A stretch of 64,000 nucleotides of DNA from Myroides sp. N17-2 (GTDB taxonomy: Bacteria > Bacteroidota > Bacteroidia > Flavobacteriales > Flavobacteriaceae): the NCBI RefSeq assembly GCF_002286775.1, contig NZ_NSGJ01000005.1, positions 62,001 to 126,000 on the forward strand, read 5' to 3'. The notes beneath the pieces were generated by a model. It was not told the DNA's origin. It saw nothing but the letters and a program-made list of their open reading frames with translations, and ran no database searches. Position 1 is the stretch's first letter. Each line of letters starts with the position of its first letter. Below are positions 8,344 to 15,625 of this stretch, in pieces. A program made the translations under genes and the position numbers.

Positions 8344-9012
8344 TTACTTTAGTTTTTTGATAGTAAGAAGCTCATTGTATTTTTGTTGTTTAGGATAGGT
8401 TCTAATAGAGTAGTGCTCCTTAGGGAAAAGAGTATGAAGTTTTTGATTTCTTATTTCGTCTTCTTGATTTAGAACGATTGTATTAAAGAGGATAAAACCT
8501 CCTGTGTTCAGTATAGTATGTATCTTCTCGACAAAATAACTTTCAAACAGAAAAGCAGGCATCTTTGCATCTTGAAAAACATCTATGATAATCAGATCAT
8601 AATGTTCTGTAGAGCGCAAGACAAATTCGAAAGCATCCATATTATGGATAGTGTGCTTCTCACTATAGTCTTGTAAATCAAAGTATTTATTCCCGACAAA
8701 AAGAATAGCTTCATCTAGTTCTACACTATCGATATGATTAGCATATTTGACCTCATCGCGCAATGTTTTTAATATACCACCTGCACCTAAGCCTAGGATT
8801 AGGACATTATTCATTCGTTTGATTTTCTCAAAACCAATGAATGACAGCCCATTCTTTAACACTTTCTCCAAATTGCCATAAGAGTAGTTAGTGTGTTTAG
8901 TATCTACGACTAAGCGCCCTTCTGTCCAGGTTACTTCTAATTGTTGACTGACTTTAGACGGGATTCTCTTTTCTATAATAGGGGTAAAATAACTCAGTAT
9001 TCTCTTTATCAT
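8344..9012 (-). CDS. spermidine synthase-like SAM-dependent protein
   Basis: 222 residues with a Rossmann methyltransferase-type fold: NVLILGLGAGGILKTL is motif I (residues about 69-84), SVELDEAIL is the acidic motif that binds the nucleoside, and DLIIIDVFQDAKMPAFLF matches the spermidine synthase catalytic loop region. It is shorter than true SpeE (about 280) and lacks a clear full N-terminal beta domain, so I call it spermidine synthase-like; the aminopropyl transfer activity is not assured. The promoter box TATCTTTG (reverse, 9036-9043) is 23 bases upstream. Confidence 0.82.
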   Translation of the reverse strand: MIKRILSYFTPIIEKRIPSKVSQQLEVTWTEGRLVVDTKHTNYSYGNLEKVLKNGLSFIGFEKIKRMNNVLILGLGAGGILKTLRDEVKYANHIDSVELDEAILFVGNKYFDLQDYSEKHTIHNMDAFEFVLRSTEHYDLIIIDVFQDAKMPAFLFESYFVEKIHTILNTGGFILFNTIVLNQEDEIRNQKLHTLFPKEHYSIRTYPKQQKYNELLTIKKLK

Positions 9013-9035
9013 TTTTTCTAGCTCAACTTTAACAT

Positions 9036-9043
9036 CAAAGATA
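9036..9043 (-). promoter_or_regulatory. -7 promoter box
   Basis: TATCTTTG on the reverse strand fits TAnnTTTG and precedes the spermidine synthase-like gene. Confidence 0.45.
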
Positions 9044-9104
9044 AATTAAATATTGCAGAGAATAAGCCTAGAATATTAATCACAAACAAAAACTAATCAA
9101 GGAA

Positions 9105-9250
9105 GTCTAGTATTCTTGCTATTTCTTGCGGTTTCGGTGCCGATTCATTGAGCAATGCTTACTCAGGAGGGCTCTTTCAGCAACAACACCTCAATAGAAC
9201 TGCTCGTATTCCTCAAGCGAATAAGGGAGGTAGAGTTTACACGGTTTTTT
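9105..9250. ncRNA. candidate structured RNA (6S-Flavo-like by position and shape, unproven)
   Basis: A visibly GC-richer block in an AT-rich intergenic gap with no open frame. It can fold as one long, interrupted hairpin: TATTCTTG (9111-9118) pairs with CAAGCGAATA (9214-9223) leaving a two-base bulge, TTCATTGAG (9144-9152) pairs with CTCAATAGAA (9190-9199), and TGCT (9156-9159) with AGCA (9179-9182). On the plus strand it ends in a T-run (9245-9250). A closing stem, central loops and a terminal hairpin recall 6S RNA, and Flavobacteria have a 6S-Flavo class whose consensus I cannot recall well enough to match. Strand is not settled; the plus strand is favoured by the T-run. Confidence 0.35.
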
Positions 9251-9275
9251 ATATAGTGATGTATGAGAAGATTAC

Positions 9276-9320
9276 TTAATTACTTTTCGTTTATAGTCTA
9301 TCACTTATTCTAGGTTAAAA
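9276..9320. repeat. copy A: end of the 156-base palindromic element family
   Basis: Read on the reverse strand, this is AACCTAGAATAAGTGATAG followed by AC-TATAAACGAAAAGTAATTA, matching the first 40 bases of the element at 11957 with few differences. The rest of that element is not present here. A weak partner CCTAGAATA lies at 9067-9075, so copy A may be a diverged element that encloses the GC-rich block at 9105-9250. Confidence 0.65.
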
Positions 9321-9332
9321 GAGAGTGTATCT

Positions 9333-9845
9333 CTAACGAGGTTTGAATTGGCTAAAAGTTCCATCTTTATAAAAAATGACCACTTGTTCTATGTCTCCTT
9401 TGTTTGATCCGAAGGGAAAATTAGAGAAGTGTTGTTCCATTTCTTTCTCTTCTTTTTCCTCTTGATTTGCACTCTTTATTTCGGTGTGAAAATGCTCGCT
9501 TTCCTCTTTCTTTTTTTGTGAATTAACTACAGTATCTTCTGTTGAAAAAAGATCATTTGAATATGGATTTCCAATAGGAGGAGAGGGAGGGGTTTGGATA
9601 ATTTTAGTGATGGTAGTTGTGTTATCTTTCTCTAAATAATTACCCGTTCCTTTAAGAAGCCACTCTAAACTTAGCTCCGAAAAGGCATCATTAATCTTTA
9701 GAATAAAATCTAAACTAGGCTTGTTTCTACCTGACAGGAGGTGAGATAAACTCGACCTCTGAACGCCAATCTTGTCAGCAAAAGAAGAGGCTGTATAATC
9801 ATAGTTGTGAAGTATAAATTCAAGTCTGTTTACAAAGTTATCCAT
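9333..9845 (-). CDS. XRE-family repressor-like protein
   Basis: 170 residues from ATG 9845. An in-frame start 18 codons earlier would lie inside an operator/promoter, so it is rejected. Residues about 5-60 are a lambda-repressor-type HTH (YTASSFADKIGVQRSSLSHLLSGRNKPSLDF split over helices 2-4). The rest is a flexible linker rich in proline and glutamate (TPPSPPIG, KEEKEMEQ) and a short C-terminal strand motif (VVIFYKDGTFSQFKPR) that may dimerise or sense a ligand. It faces an M14 peptidase gene across eight copies of one palindromic operator, which it probably binds, repressing itself. No phage genes are nearby. Confidence 0.88.
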   Translation of the reverse strand: MDNFVNRLEFILHNYDYTASSFADKIGVQRSSLSHLLSGRNKPSLDFILKINDAFSELSLEWLLKGTGNYLEKDNTTTITKIIQTPPSPPIGNPYSNDLFSTEDTVVNSQKKKEESEHFHTEIKSANQEEKEEKEMEQHFSNFPFGSNKGDIEQVVIFYKDGTFSQFKPR

Positions 9846-9883
9846 GGCAATTTGTTTATAAAAGTAAATAGTTCTATTGTTTA

Positions 9884-9891
9884 CAAATGTA
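9884..9891 (-). promoter_or_regulatory. -7 box of the XRE gene inside an operator
   Basis: TACATTTG on the reverse strand lies within the operator at 9879-9894 and 38 bases upstream of the XRE ATG at 9845. Confidence 0.5.
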
Positions 9892-10118
9892 ATATACAAT
9901 AGAATATTACAAATGTATACATATTTATAATTGTAAACAATAGTGAAGCTTATATTTATATGATGATACTTATATGATTGATAATAAGCTCAGTAAATAT
10001 TGTTGTTTATAATTGTAAACTCCTAAAGTGTCACTAGCAGAGGTGAGGGAATGAATTGGTTACGGTTGTAAACAAAAATAAAAAGCAATGTGTTTACAGA
10101 TGTAAAAAATAAGTTGTT

Positions 10119-10126
10119 TACATTTG
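10119..10126 (+). promoter_or_regulatory. -7 box of the M14 peptidase gene inside an operator
   Basis: TACATTTG lies within the operator at 10116-10131 and 23 bases before the ATG at 10150. This supports the 10150 start over the longer frame from 10090, whose first codons are operator sequence. Confidence 0.5.
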
Positions 10127-10149
10127 TAATATCAAAATATAAAGACAAG

Positions 10150-11301
10150 ATGAACTATACTTCTCTAGTAAATAACTACACAAATAAATATGTGTTTGGC
10201 AGATATGTCACCCTTAAAAATATCACTCCATTTCTAGAAGACTTGAATCAAAACTTTAAGGTCGAAGAGAGAGGAAAATCAGTAGAAGATAGATCGATAA
10301 AGACGGTGACTTGGGGTGTGGGACCTAAACGTATTTTTATGTGGTCACAGATGCACGGTAACGAAGCAACGACTACAAAAGGTGTTCTTGATTTGTTATT
10401 GATGTTGAATGAAAATAAGGAACCTTTTATAGAGGATTGGCATAGTAAATTTACCTTCTTAATCGTGCCTATTTTGAATCCTGATGGGGCACATTATTAT
10501 ACCCGTGTTAATGCTAATCAAGTAGATTTAAATAGAGACTCTATAGATCTTACTCAACCCGAAAGTCAGCTGCTACGATCGCTATTCGTGGAGTTTGCAC
10601 CTCACTATGCGTTTAATCTTCACGATCAGCGTACTATTTTTGGTGTTGGAGACACTGGTAAGCCAGCTACAATCTCTTTTTTAGCTCCTTCGTATAATGA
10701 AGAGAGAGAGATTAATGTTAATAGACTAGAGGCAATCAAGCTAATCGTAGAAATGAATAAAGAGCTTCAGGAGGTTATCCCTGGGCAAGTAGGGCGTTTT
10801 GACGATGGGTTTAACATTAACTGCATAGGAGATTACTTTCAGTCTCAGAATGTACCAACTATACTGTTTGAAGCAGGTCATTATCCTAATGATTATGAAC
10901 GAGAGGTGAGTCGTAAGGTTGTTTTTAGAAGTCTTATTGTTGTAGTTTCTGCATTGTATGAAGAAAATTATGTTAACAATAGTGTAGATTCTTACTTAAA
11001 TATCCCTGAGAATGAAAAAAACTTCAATGATGTTAGTATAGAATACGTTAAATGCAAGGAAACTAGGGATCAATATATTGTAAAAATTCAATATTTAGAG
11101 CAATTAAAGGAAGAATGTGTTAAATTTTGTCCTATTATTGTTGATATTATTAAAAAAGAAAGTAAATTTGTCCATCACGCTATTAAGAGAGAGCTTTTCT
11201 TTAAAGACACCTTAATTAGTATAAGTGAAGCAATCGATAAGGAATTGACAGATTATGTTGAAATAGACAGTGTAATGGTTAGTGAATTATTAAAAAAATA
11301 A
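10150..11301 (+). CDS. M14-family zinc carboxypeptidase-like protein
   Basis: 383 residues from ATG 10150. The zinc motif is SQMHGNEATT with H69 and E72; the third ligand is H158 in AFNLHDQR. NPDGAHYYTR and VDLNRDS supply the substrate-binding Asn-Arg, and E241 in ILFEAGHYPND is the general base. No signal peptide, so it acts in the cytoplasm, unlike digestive carboxypeptidases; succinylglutamate desuccinylase/AstE-like or peptidoglycan-peptide hydrolases are alternatives. The last 90 residues are lysine- and glutamate-rich and unassigned. Divergent from the XRE repressor and sharing its operator array, so it is likely the main target of that repressor. Confidence 0.87.
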   Translation: MNYTSLVNNYTNKYVFGRYVTLKNITPFLEDLNQNFKVEERGKSVEDRSIKTVTWGVGPKRIFMWSQMHGNEATTTKGVLDLLLMLNENKEPFIEDWHSKFTFLIVPILNPDGAHYYTRVNANQVDLNRDSIDLTQPESQLLRSLFVEFAPHYAFNLHDQRTIFGVGDTGKPATISFLAPSYNEEREINVNRLEAIKLIVEMNKELQEVIPGQVGRFDDGFNINCIGDYFQSQNVPTILFEAGHYPNDYEREVSRKVVFRSLIVVVSALYEENYVNNSVDSYLNIPENEKNFNDVSIEYVKCKETRDQYIVKIQYLEQLKEECVKFCPIIVDIIKKESKFVHHAIKRELFFKDTLISISEAIDKELTDYVEIDSVMVSELLKK

Positions 11302-11389
11302 TAAAGTTTGTTTTTTTTTCAGAAAATATAAATTTTATTTAGTATTATTGTACAGAATTATAGATTATAATAAGATAAATAATTGATTT

Positions 11390-11869
11390 ATGAGTAAATT
11401 TCGTTTAGATGAAATCGATCACCAAATCTTAGATATGTTGATTGACAATACGAGAGTTCCTTTTACAGATATAGCGAAGAAACTATTAATCTCTGCTGGT
11501 ACTGTTCACGTTCGTGTTAAAAAGATGGAAGACGCTGGAATTATCCAAGGATCTTCTTTAACTTTAGATTACGAAAAATTAGGATATGCGTTTATCGCAT
11601 ATATTGGGATTTTCTTACACAATACTTCACAAACTAAGTTTGTGTTAGAGCGTATTAATGAGATTCCTTTCGTTACAGTGGCTCACGTTACTACAGGTAA
11701 GTTTAACGTATTCTGTAAGATTAGAGCAAAAAACACTCGTCACGCAAAAGAAGTAATTTATATGATTGATGACATTGAAGGAGTTTACAGAACTGAATCA
11801 ATGATTTCTCTAGAAGAAAGTATCAACGATAAAAAACGTTTAATGCACACTATCTTCAAAGAACTTTAA
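11390..11869 (+). CDS. Lrp/AsnC family transcriptional regulator
   Basis: 159 residues. N-terminal HTH (LDEIDHQILDMLIDNTRVPF, then IAKKLLISAGTVHVRVKKMEDAGII) and a C-terminal RAM/AsnC ligand domain (residues about 70-150: IAYIGIFLHN, VTVAHVTTGKFNVFCKIRA). Such proteins form octamers that sense amino acids and control amino-acid metabolism. It follows the M14 peptidase by 88 bases with no terminator between, so some co-transcription is possible. A strong terminator follows it. Confidence 0.94.
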   Translation: MSKFRLDEIDHQILDMLIDNTRVPFTDIAKKLLISAGTVHVRVKKMEDAGIIQGSSLTLDYEKLGYAFIAYIGIFLHNTSQTKFVLERINEIPFVTVAHVTTGKFNVFCKIRAKNTRHAKEVIYMIDDIEGVYRTESMISLEESINDKKRLMHTIFKEL

Positions 11870-11890
11870 GATATACTGCATATTAAATAT

Positions 11891-11927
11891 AAAAGAGGGT
11901 ATCCTATTTGGATTACCCTCTTTTTTT
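11891..11927 (+). terminator. Rho-independent terminator
   Basis: AAAAGAGGGTA / TACCCTCTTTT stem with a T-run, 22 bases after the Lrp gene. Confidence 0.9.
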
Positions 11928-11953
11928 GCTCTAAACTGTGTGTTTATTGCAGG

Positions 11954-12115
11954 TTAAACCCAGAATATGTGATAGACAGATAAACGAAAAGTAATTATAC
12001 AAAATAGATCTGAATTAGTGATTTAAGCATACCAAAGTATGGTTATAGAGCTAATGAAAGAGTTATAAAGTAGAATTGCTTTGTAGTATTTGGCTATCGC
12101 TGATTCTAGGTTAAA
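11954..12115. repeat. copy B: palindromic 156-base element with conserved fold
   Basis: Ends are imperfect inverted repeats: AACCCAGAATATGTGATAG at 11957 and CTATCGCTGATTCTAGGTT ending 12112. Inside are nested arms: AATTATAC (11993-12000) with GTAGAATT (12070-12077), ATTAG (12014-12018) with CTAAT (12051-12055), and a tip CATAC-CAAA-GTATG (12028-12041). The whole element can fold as a single long hairpin. The middle matches copy C at 20351-20509 over about 115 bases. No coding frame inside. It could be a MITE-like element or a structured RNA; it sits in the gap of over 300 bases before the gene at 12189. Confidence 0.75.
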
Positions 12116-12170
12116 GGCACTTTATTTAGTAAGTCAACGATGGTTAAAGGACTTCTTCTGTTTTTATTTG

Positions 12171-12178
12171 TATTTTTG
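12171..12178 (+). promoter_or_regulatory. -7 promoter box
   Basis: TATTTTTG fits TAnnTTTG and lies 10 bases before the ATG at 12189, so the leader would be only a few bases long. Confidence 0.45.
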
Positions 12179-12188
12179 AAGAAAAAAG

Positions 12189-13193
12189 ATGGATTCATTA
12201 ACACAAATTATACTAGGTGCTGCAGTAGGGAATGCTGTTGCCGGTCGCAAGATTGGAAATAGAGCAATACTTTACGGAGCTATAGCAGGGACTATTCCTG
12301 ACTTAGATATTTTGTCTATGTTCTTTACAGATCCTATTACAGCTGTCGAAGTACACCGTGGTTTCACACACTCTATTCTATTTGCCCTATTCGGGGGAGC
12401 TTTATTTGGTTATTTGCTTTATTTCATTGAGAAAAAGAATAAGGTAACCTATGAAGAGGGGTTTTGGCTGTTTTTTTGGGGATTCTTCACTCACGCGTTA
12501 TTAGATATGTTCACTACTTGGGGAACACGTCTATTGTGGCCTTTTGATTATTCCTTAGCCTTTAAATCAATATTTGTCATTGATCCACTGTATACATTAC
12601 CATTTGCGTATTTTCTGATTCGTTCGATGCGTGAGAAGACAGATATGAAGAAAAGAATGTTTTTTAACCGTATGGGATTCTATGTCAGTTCATTCTATTT
12701 ATTCATTACACTAGCCTTAAAAGCAGTTGCCTTCTATAGTTTTACAGATGCCCTATCTACACAGGGAATTAAGTATACAGAGATGTCTGTCAAGCCAACA
12801 GTTATGAATACTATTCTGTGGAATGCTATTGTAGAAACAGAAGATTCCTTTTTGATAGGAGAGTATTCTTTCTTTGATCATTCACCGATTACATTTCAGG
12901 AATTTCCAAAAAATAGAGAGTTAATCAAGTCTCTAGAAACACATCCTTTGATTCTTCGATTAATAAATATCAGTGAGGGGTATTATACTTTATCAGAGAC
13001 TAAGGAGGGAATATACTTTAACGATTTGCGTTTTGGGTTACTTAAGAATGAAGGTGAAGAAGTACAGTTTGCCTTTAGTTATCATTTTTATTTAGATAAT
13101 AGAGGAGAGCTGCAAGCGGAGGAAGTAAAGAAAGACAGAAAAGACGGACTTTTATTGCTTAAGAAGCTTTGGGTACGTCTTCAGGGGAGATAA
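12189..13193 (+). CDS. membrane-bound metal-dependent hydrolase (YdjM/DUF457 family)
   Basis: 334 residues. The N-terminus MDSLTQIILGAAVGNAVAGR and the motif GTIPDLDIL, followed by EVHRGFTHSILFALFGG, are the family hallmarks, supplying the metal-binding D, H and H residues. FFTHALLDMFTTWGTRLLWPF adds the second H-x-x-x-D. Four to five membrane helices span residues 60-185, and a soluble C-terminal domain of about 130 residues follows. YdjM in E. coli is a LexA-controlled inner-membrane protein; I see no LexA box here. The substrate is unknown. Confidence 0.9.
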   Translation: MDSLTQIILGAAVGNAVAGRKIGNRAILYGAIAGTIPDLDILSMFFTDPITAVEVHRGFTHSILFALFGGALFGYLLYFIEKKNKVTYEEGFWLFFWGFFTHALLDMFTTWGTRLLWPFDYSLAFKSIFVIDPLYTLPFAYFLIRSMREKTDMKKRMFFNRMGFYVSSFYLFITLALKAVAFYSFTDALSTQGIKYTEMSVKPTVMNTILWNAIVETEDSFLIGEYSFFDHSPITFQEFPKNRELIKSLETHPLILRLINISEGYYTLSETKEGIYFNDLRFGLLKNEGEEVQFAFSYHFYLDNRGELQAEEVKKDRKDGLLLLKKLWVRLQGR

Positions 13194-13249
13194 TTCTTTA
13201 TACGTCTTTATTTACATTATTATCTTTATACCTTCAATACTTTTTATAT

Positions 13250-14194
13250 ATGAGTTCATACCAAAAACATTTTATCAATATCATCTCTGAACAACTTCCT
13301 GATGGAGTAAAGCTAGTAGACTTCCTCTCTGATCTAGTACATCTGAGTAAAGAAGCTTGTTATAGAAGGATAAGATGTGAGGTAGAGTTTACCTTGTCAG
13401 AAGTAGTTAATATCTCTAAGGCATTAAATATAAACCTAACTTCTTTAGTTATTCGAGAAGGAGGAGATAAGGTAACTTGTAATCTGCGTGTAATAAAGGA
13501 GGAGAACTTAGTAGATGGCTATGTAAAGAAGCTAGAAGCAGAATTAAACGTTTTAGAAGGGTTTGAATCTAAAAGTAAGCATTCCATGCTAATGGTGAGT
13601 AAAGAGTTGCCAGAGCTACTTTATTTTGGTTCAACAGGTTTAATGAAACTGCGCTTAATGAAGTTACAGCTTAATCAAGGTGTGGGTAATCCCAAAGGTT
13701 TCGATCAGATAGAACTATCACCTCGACTGAAGAAGGTTCAGGGTGCTTATTGGAAAGCGATACAGTACTTTAATATAGTCCTTTATCTAGGGCCAGAACT
13801 ATTAACAGGGATACTATATGACATAGAGTACTTCTATAAAACGGATATGTTGTCTTTAGAAAATAAGAATGTACTAATAGCTGAGATAGTCGAAATATTA
13901 GGCTTAATCAGTGATATCGGGAGTACAGGGGAGTATAAAGGAAAGAAATTAGACTTGTATATCTCCCATTTGGCAATAGAGCTATCACATACTTGTTTAG
14001 TATCAGATGGGCTAGAAGCAACTGTCTTAGACTTAAATTACCCCAATACACTGCTATCTTTTGACAGAGCGTTTAATCAAGCACAGACACATAGGTTACA
14101 AGTCATCAAACGCACCTCAACACTGATTAGTCAATCAGGCGAAATGGAGAAGACTGCCTATTTAAATAAACAAAGAGAATTATTACAATCTTAG
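13250..14194 (+). CDS. HTH-domain regulator-like protein
   Basis: 314 residues from ATG 13250. The frame is open further upstream into the preceding gene, but those codons read as an improbable hydrophobic leader, so ATG 13250 (MSSYQKHFINIISEQL) is preferred. Residues about 20-65 look like a Cro/XRE-like HTH: LVDFLSDLVHLSKEACYRR, then FTLSEVVNISKALNINL. The remaining 240 residues are mostly helical with no domain I know, similar in layout to Bacteroidota regulators with a large sensory C-terminus. It follows the YdjM-like gene closely and ends at a strong terminator. Confidence 0.75.
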   Translation: MSSYQKHFINIISEQLPDGVKLVDFLSDLVHLSKEACYRRIRCEVEFTLSEVVNISKALNINLTSLVIREGGDKVTCNLRVIKEENLVDGYVKKLEAELNVLEGFESKSKHSMLMVSKELPELLYFGSTGLMKLRLMKLQLNQGVGNPKGFDQIELSPRLKKVQGAYWKAIQYFNIVLYLGPELLTGILYDIEYFYKTDMLSLENKNVLIAEIVEILGLISDIGSTGEYKGKKLDLYISHLAIELSHTCLVSDGLEATVLDLNYPNTLLSFDRAFNQAQTHRLQVIKRTSTLISQSGEMEKTAYLNKQRELLQS

Positions 14195-14198
14195 ATAA

Positions 14199-14227
14199 GA
14201 AAAAGAGCAATTAGTTGCTCTTTTTTT
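14199..14227 (+). terminator. Rho-independent terminator
   Basis: AAAAAGAGCAA-TTAG-TTGCTCTTTTT, a perfect stem with a four-base loop and seven T. Confidence 0.92.
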
Positions 14228-14338
14228 GTGCCTCTATTTTGCTCAGTGGACTAAATATAGATACTAAATAGCATTTTAAGTAAGTATTTTGTGCTAATCG
14301 ACAATCTTAGCATTATTTCTGTCTTTAATAGACAAAAA

Positions 14339-14384
14339 TGGACTTATATAATAAAAAATTAAGTTGTTATTTTAAACTAATCCA
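14339..14384. promoter_or_regulatory. possible operator shared with the MocR gene
   Basis: TGGACTTATATAAT at 14339 and CTAATCCA at 14377-14384 form an imperfect inverted pair spanning 46 bases. It resembles TGGACTAGTATAA / CTAGTCCA, spanning 43 bases, upstream of the MocR gene (944-986). Short and AT-rich, so chance is a real possibility. Confidence 0.25.
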
Positions 14385-14432
14385 AATGGATAAGAGAGAA
14401 ATGGATATTTAATTTATTAAAAAAGGCAAGTA

Positions 14433-15608
14433 ATGAAGGGGTCTAAAAGGATGAAATTTACAGTGCTATATATAGGAGCAATAGTTTTGTCTATTAGCCA
14501 AATGAAGATATCGCCTACAGCGATTAGAGAGGCTTTTATTAGCACTTTAGGTCTTACACCTTTAGAAGTCTCTATTTATGTATCAGTTTTTGCGTTTGCA
14601 CCTGTGTTTTTAGCATTGCCGGGAGGAAGCTTAGTCAAGCGTTTCGGAGCGAAGAAAGTCAGTATACTAGTAATGATAGCACTGTTTATAGGCAATCTAC
14701 TAGGTTATTATAGTCATTCTTTTCCCTTGATGTTGATCGCGCGTATTATAGAGGGGGTGTCTTTCTCGTTTATAATGGTCAGTAGTATGATGCTCTTGAC
14801 ACATTGGTTTAAAGAAAAAGGACATGGACTAGCAGTTGGGATATTTGTTACTTTCTCCGCATTGGGCTACGCGATAGTGATTTACGTATTGCCTGTGCTG
14901 TATGAGCGATATGGACTATCTAATATATACTTGTATCTAGCGATAGTATCTGCTGTAATAGCTGTCTTTTATGCCCTGTTATTTGATGATGCAAGTGAAA
15001 GTGAAACAATAACAGCCAGCCAACCTTCCTTATTGGCTACATTAAAGAATGGAACAGTGCTTAAATTGGCATTAGCGATGGCGATATTGAGTTTTATCCT
15101 CTTTACATTTCTAGATAGTTATCCGACTTTATTTAAGGAAGTAAACAAATTGTCTTTAGAAGAATCAAGTCTAAATGCTATCCTGTTTGGATTAGCAGGT
15201 ATTCCCGCGGGTATTTTCATTGGTTTTTTGATAGAGAAGACTAAGAGACCTATTCTTATAGGTGTTTATTCTTTCTTATTTATGGCATTAGCCTGTTTTA
15301 TGGCAGATAGATTACTTGGTTTAGCAGTTGTTATTCAGGTTGTATTACTTACTACGTGTATTAGTTTTGCCTCGACGTGTATCGTTTCAGCAGTTCCTAA
15401 AGTAATAAAAGAACAGAATCAACTAGAGGATAGCTTTGCAGTAATCTACTTATTCTACTATATAGGTGCACTTATTGGAATTCCTATAGTATCCAGTATA
15501 GTGTCTTTTGGAAGTTGGGGAGTAGCATTGTTATTCTTAACAGCATTAGCATTAGTAGCAGCATTATTATTAACACCATTTACAAAAATAGAAAAACAAG
15601 ATATATAA
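14433..15608 (+). CDS. MFS transporter, probably exporter linked to kynureninase
   Basis: 391 residues with twelve predicted membrane helices. Family features: LPGGSLVKRFGAKKVSIL after helix 2 (the G-x-L-x-x-R-x-G-x-K/R motif A) and a weaker second copy, GIFIGFLIEKTKRPILIG, in the second half. The substrate is unknown. The kynureninase gene starts 17 bases after its stop, so one mRNA is likely, and export or uptake of tryptophan, kynurenine or anthranilate is a reasonable inference. The start could also be M7 (14451). Confidence 0.88.
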   Translation: MKGSKRMKFTVLYIGAIVLSISQMKISPTAIREAFISTLGLTPLEVSIYVSVFAFAPVFLALPGGSLVKRFGAKKVSILVMIALFIGNLLGYYSHSFPLMLIARIIEGVSFSFIMVSSMMLLTHWFKEKGHGLAVGIFVTFSALGYAIVIYVLPVLYERYGLSNIYLYLAIVSAVIAVFYALLFDDASESETITASQPSLLATLKNGTVLKLALAMAILSFILFTFLDSYPTLFKEVNKLSLEESSLNAILFGLAGIPAGIFIGFLIEKTKRPILIGVYSFLFMALACFMADRLLGLAVVIQVVLLTTCISFASTCIVSAVPKVIKEQNQLEDSFAVIYLFYYIGALIGIPIVSSIVSFGSWGVALLFLTALALVAALLLTPFTKIEKQDI

Positions 15609-15625
15609 TTAAAAAAAACAGAGAT

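Larger units (their letters stand above)
9854..10131. promoter_or_regulatory. array of eight XRE-type operators between divergent genes
   Basis: Consensus GTTTACAnnTGTAAAC. Copies start at 9854 (3 mismatches), 9879 (2), 9905 (3), 9923 (2), 10005 (1), 10058 (2), 10092 (1) and 10116 (2), each 16 bases long. Since a half operator reads TACATTTG, two sites coincide with -7 boxes: reverse-strand 9884-9891 for the XRE gene and plus-strand 10119-10126 for the peptidase gene. Bound protein would therefore block RNA polymerase on both sides. Confidence 0.85.

Noticed and set aside
9846..9899. Extended N-terminus of the XRE protein
   Set aside because: The extra 18 codons run through the operator and -7 box; the HTH domain begins right after ATG 9845.
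10090..10149. Extended N-terminus of the M14 peptidase
   Set aside because: The first 20 codons would be two operators and the promoter box; ATG 10150 fits better.
11954..12115. Element B as a simple terminator
   Set aside because: A normal terminator for the Lrp gene already lies at 11891-11927, and the element has no T-run after its stem.
13169..13249. Extended N-terminus of the HTH protein overlapping the YdjM-like gene
   Set aside because: Would overlap the upstream gene and add an odd hydrophobic leader; ATG 13250 starts a sensible N-terminus.
15515..15625. Extended kynureninase start within the MFS gene
   Set aside because: Out-of-frame translation of the MFS C-terminus; the conserved kynureninase N-terminus begins at 15626.
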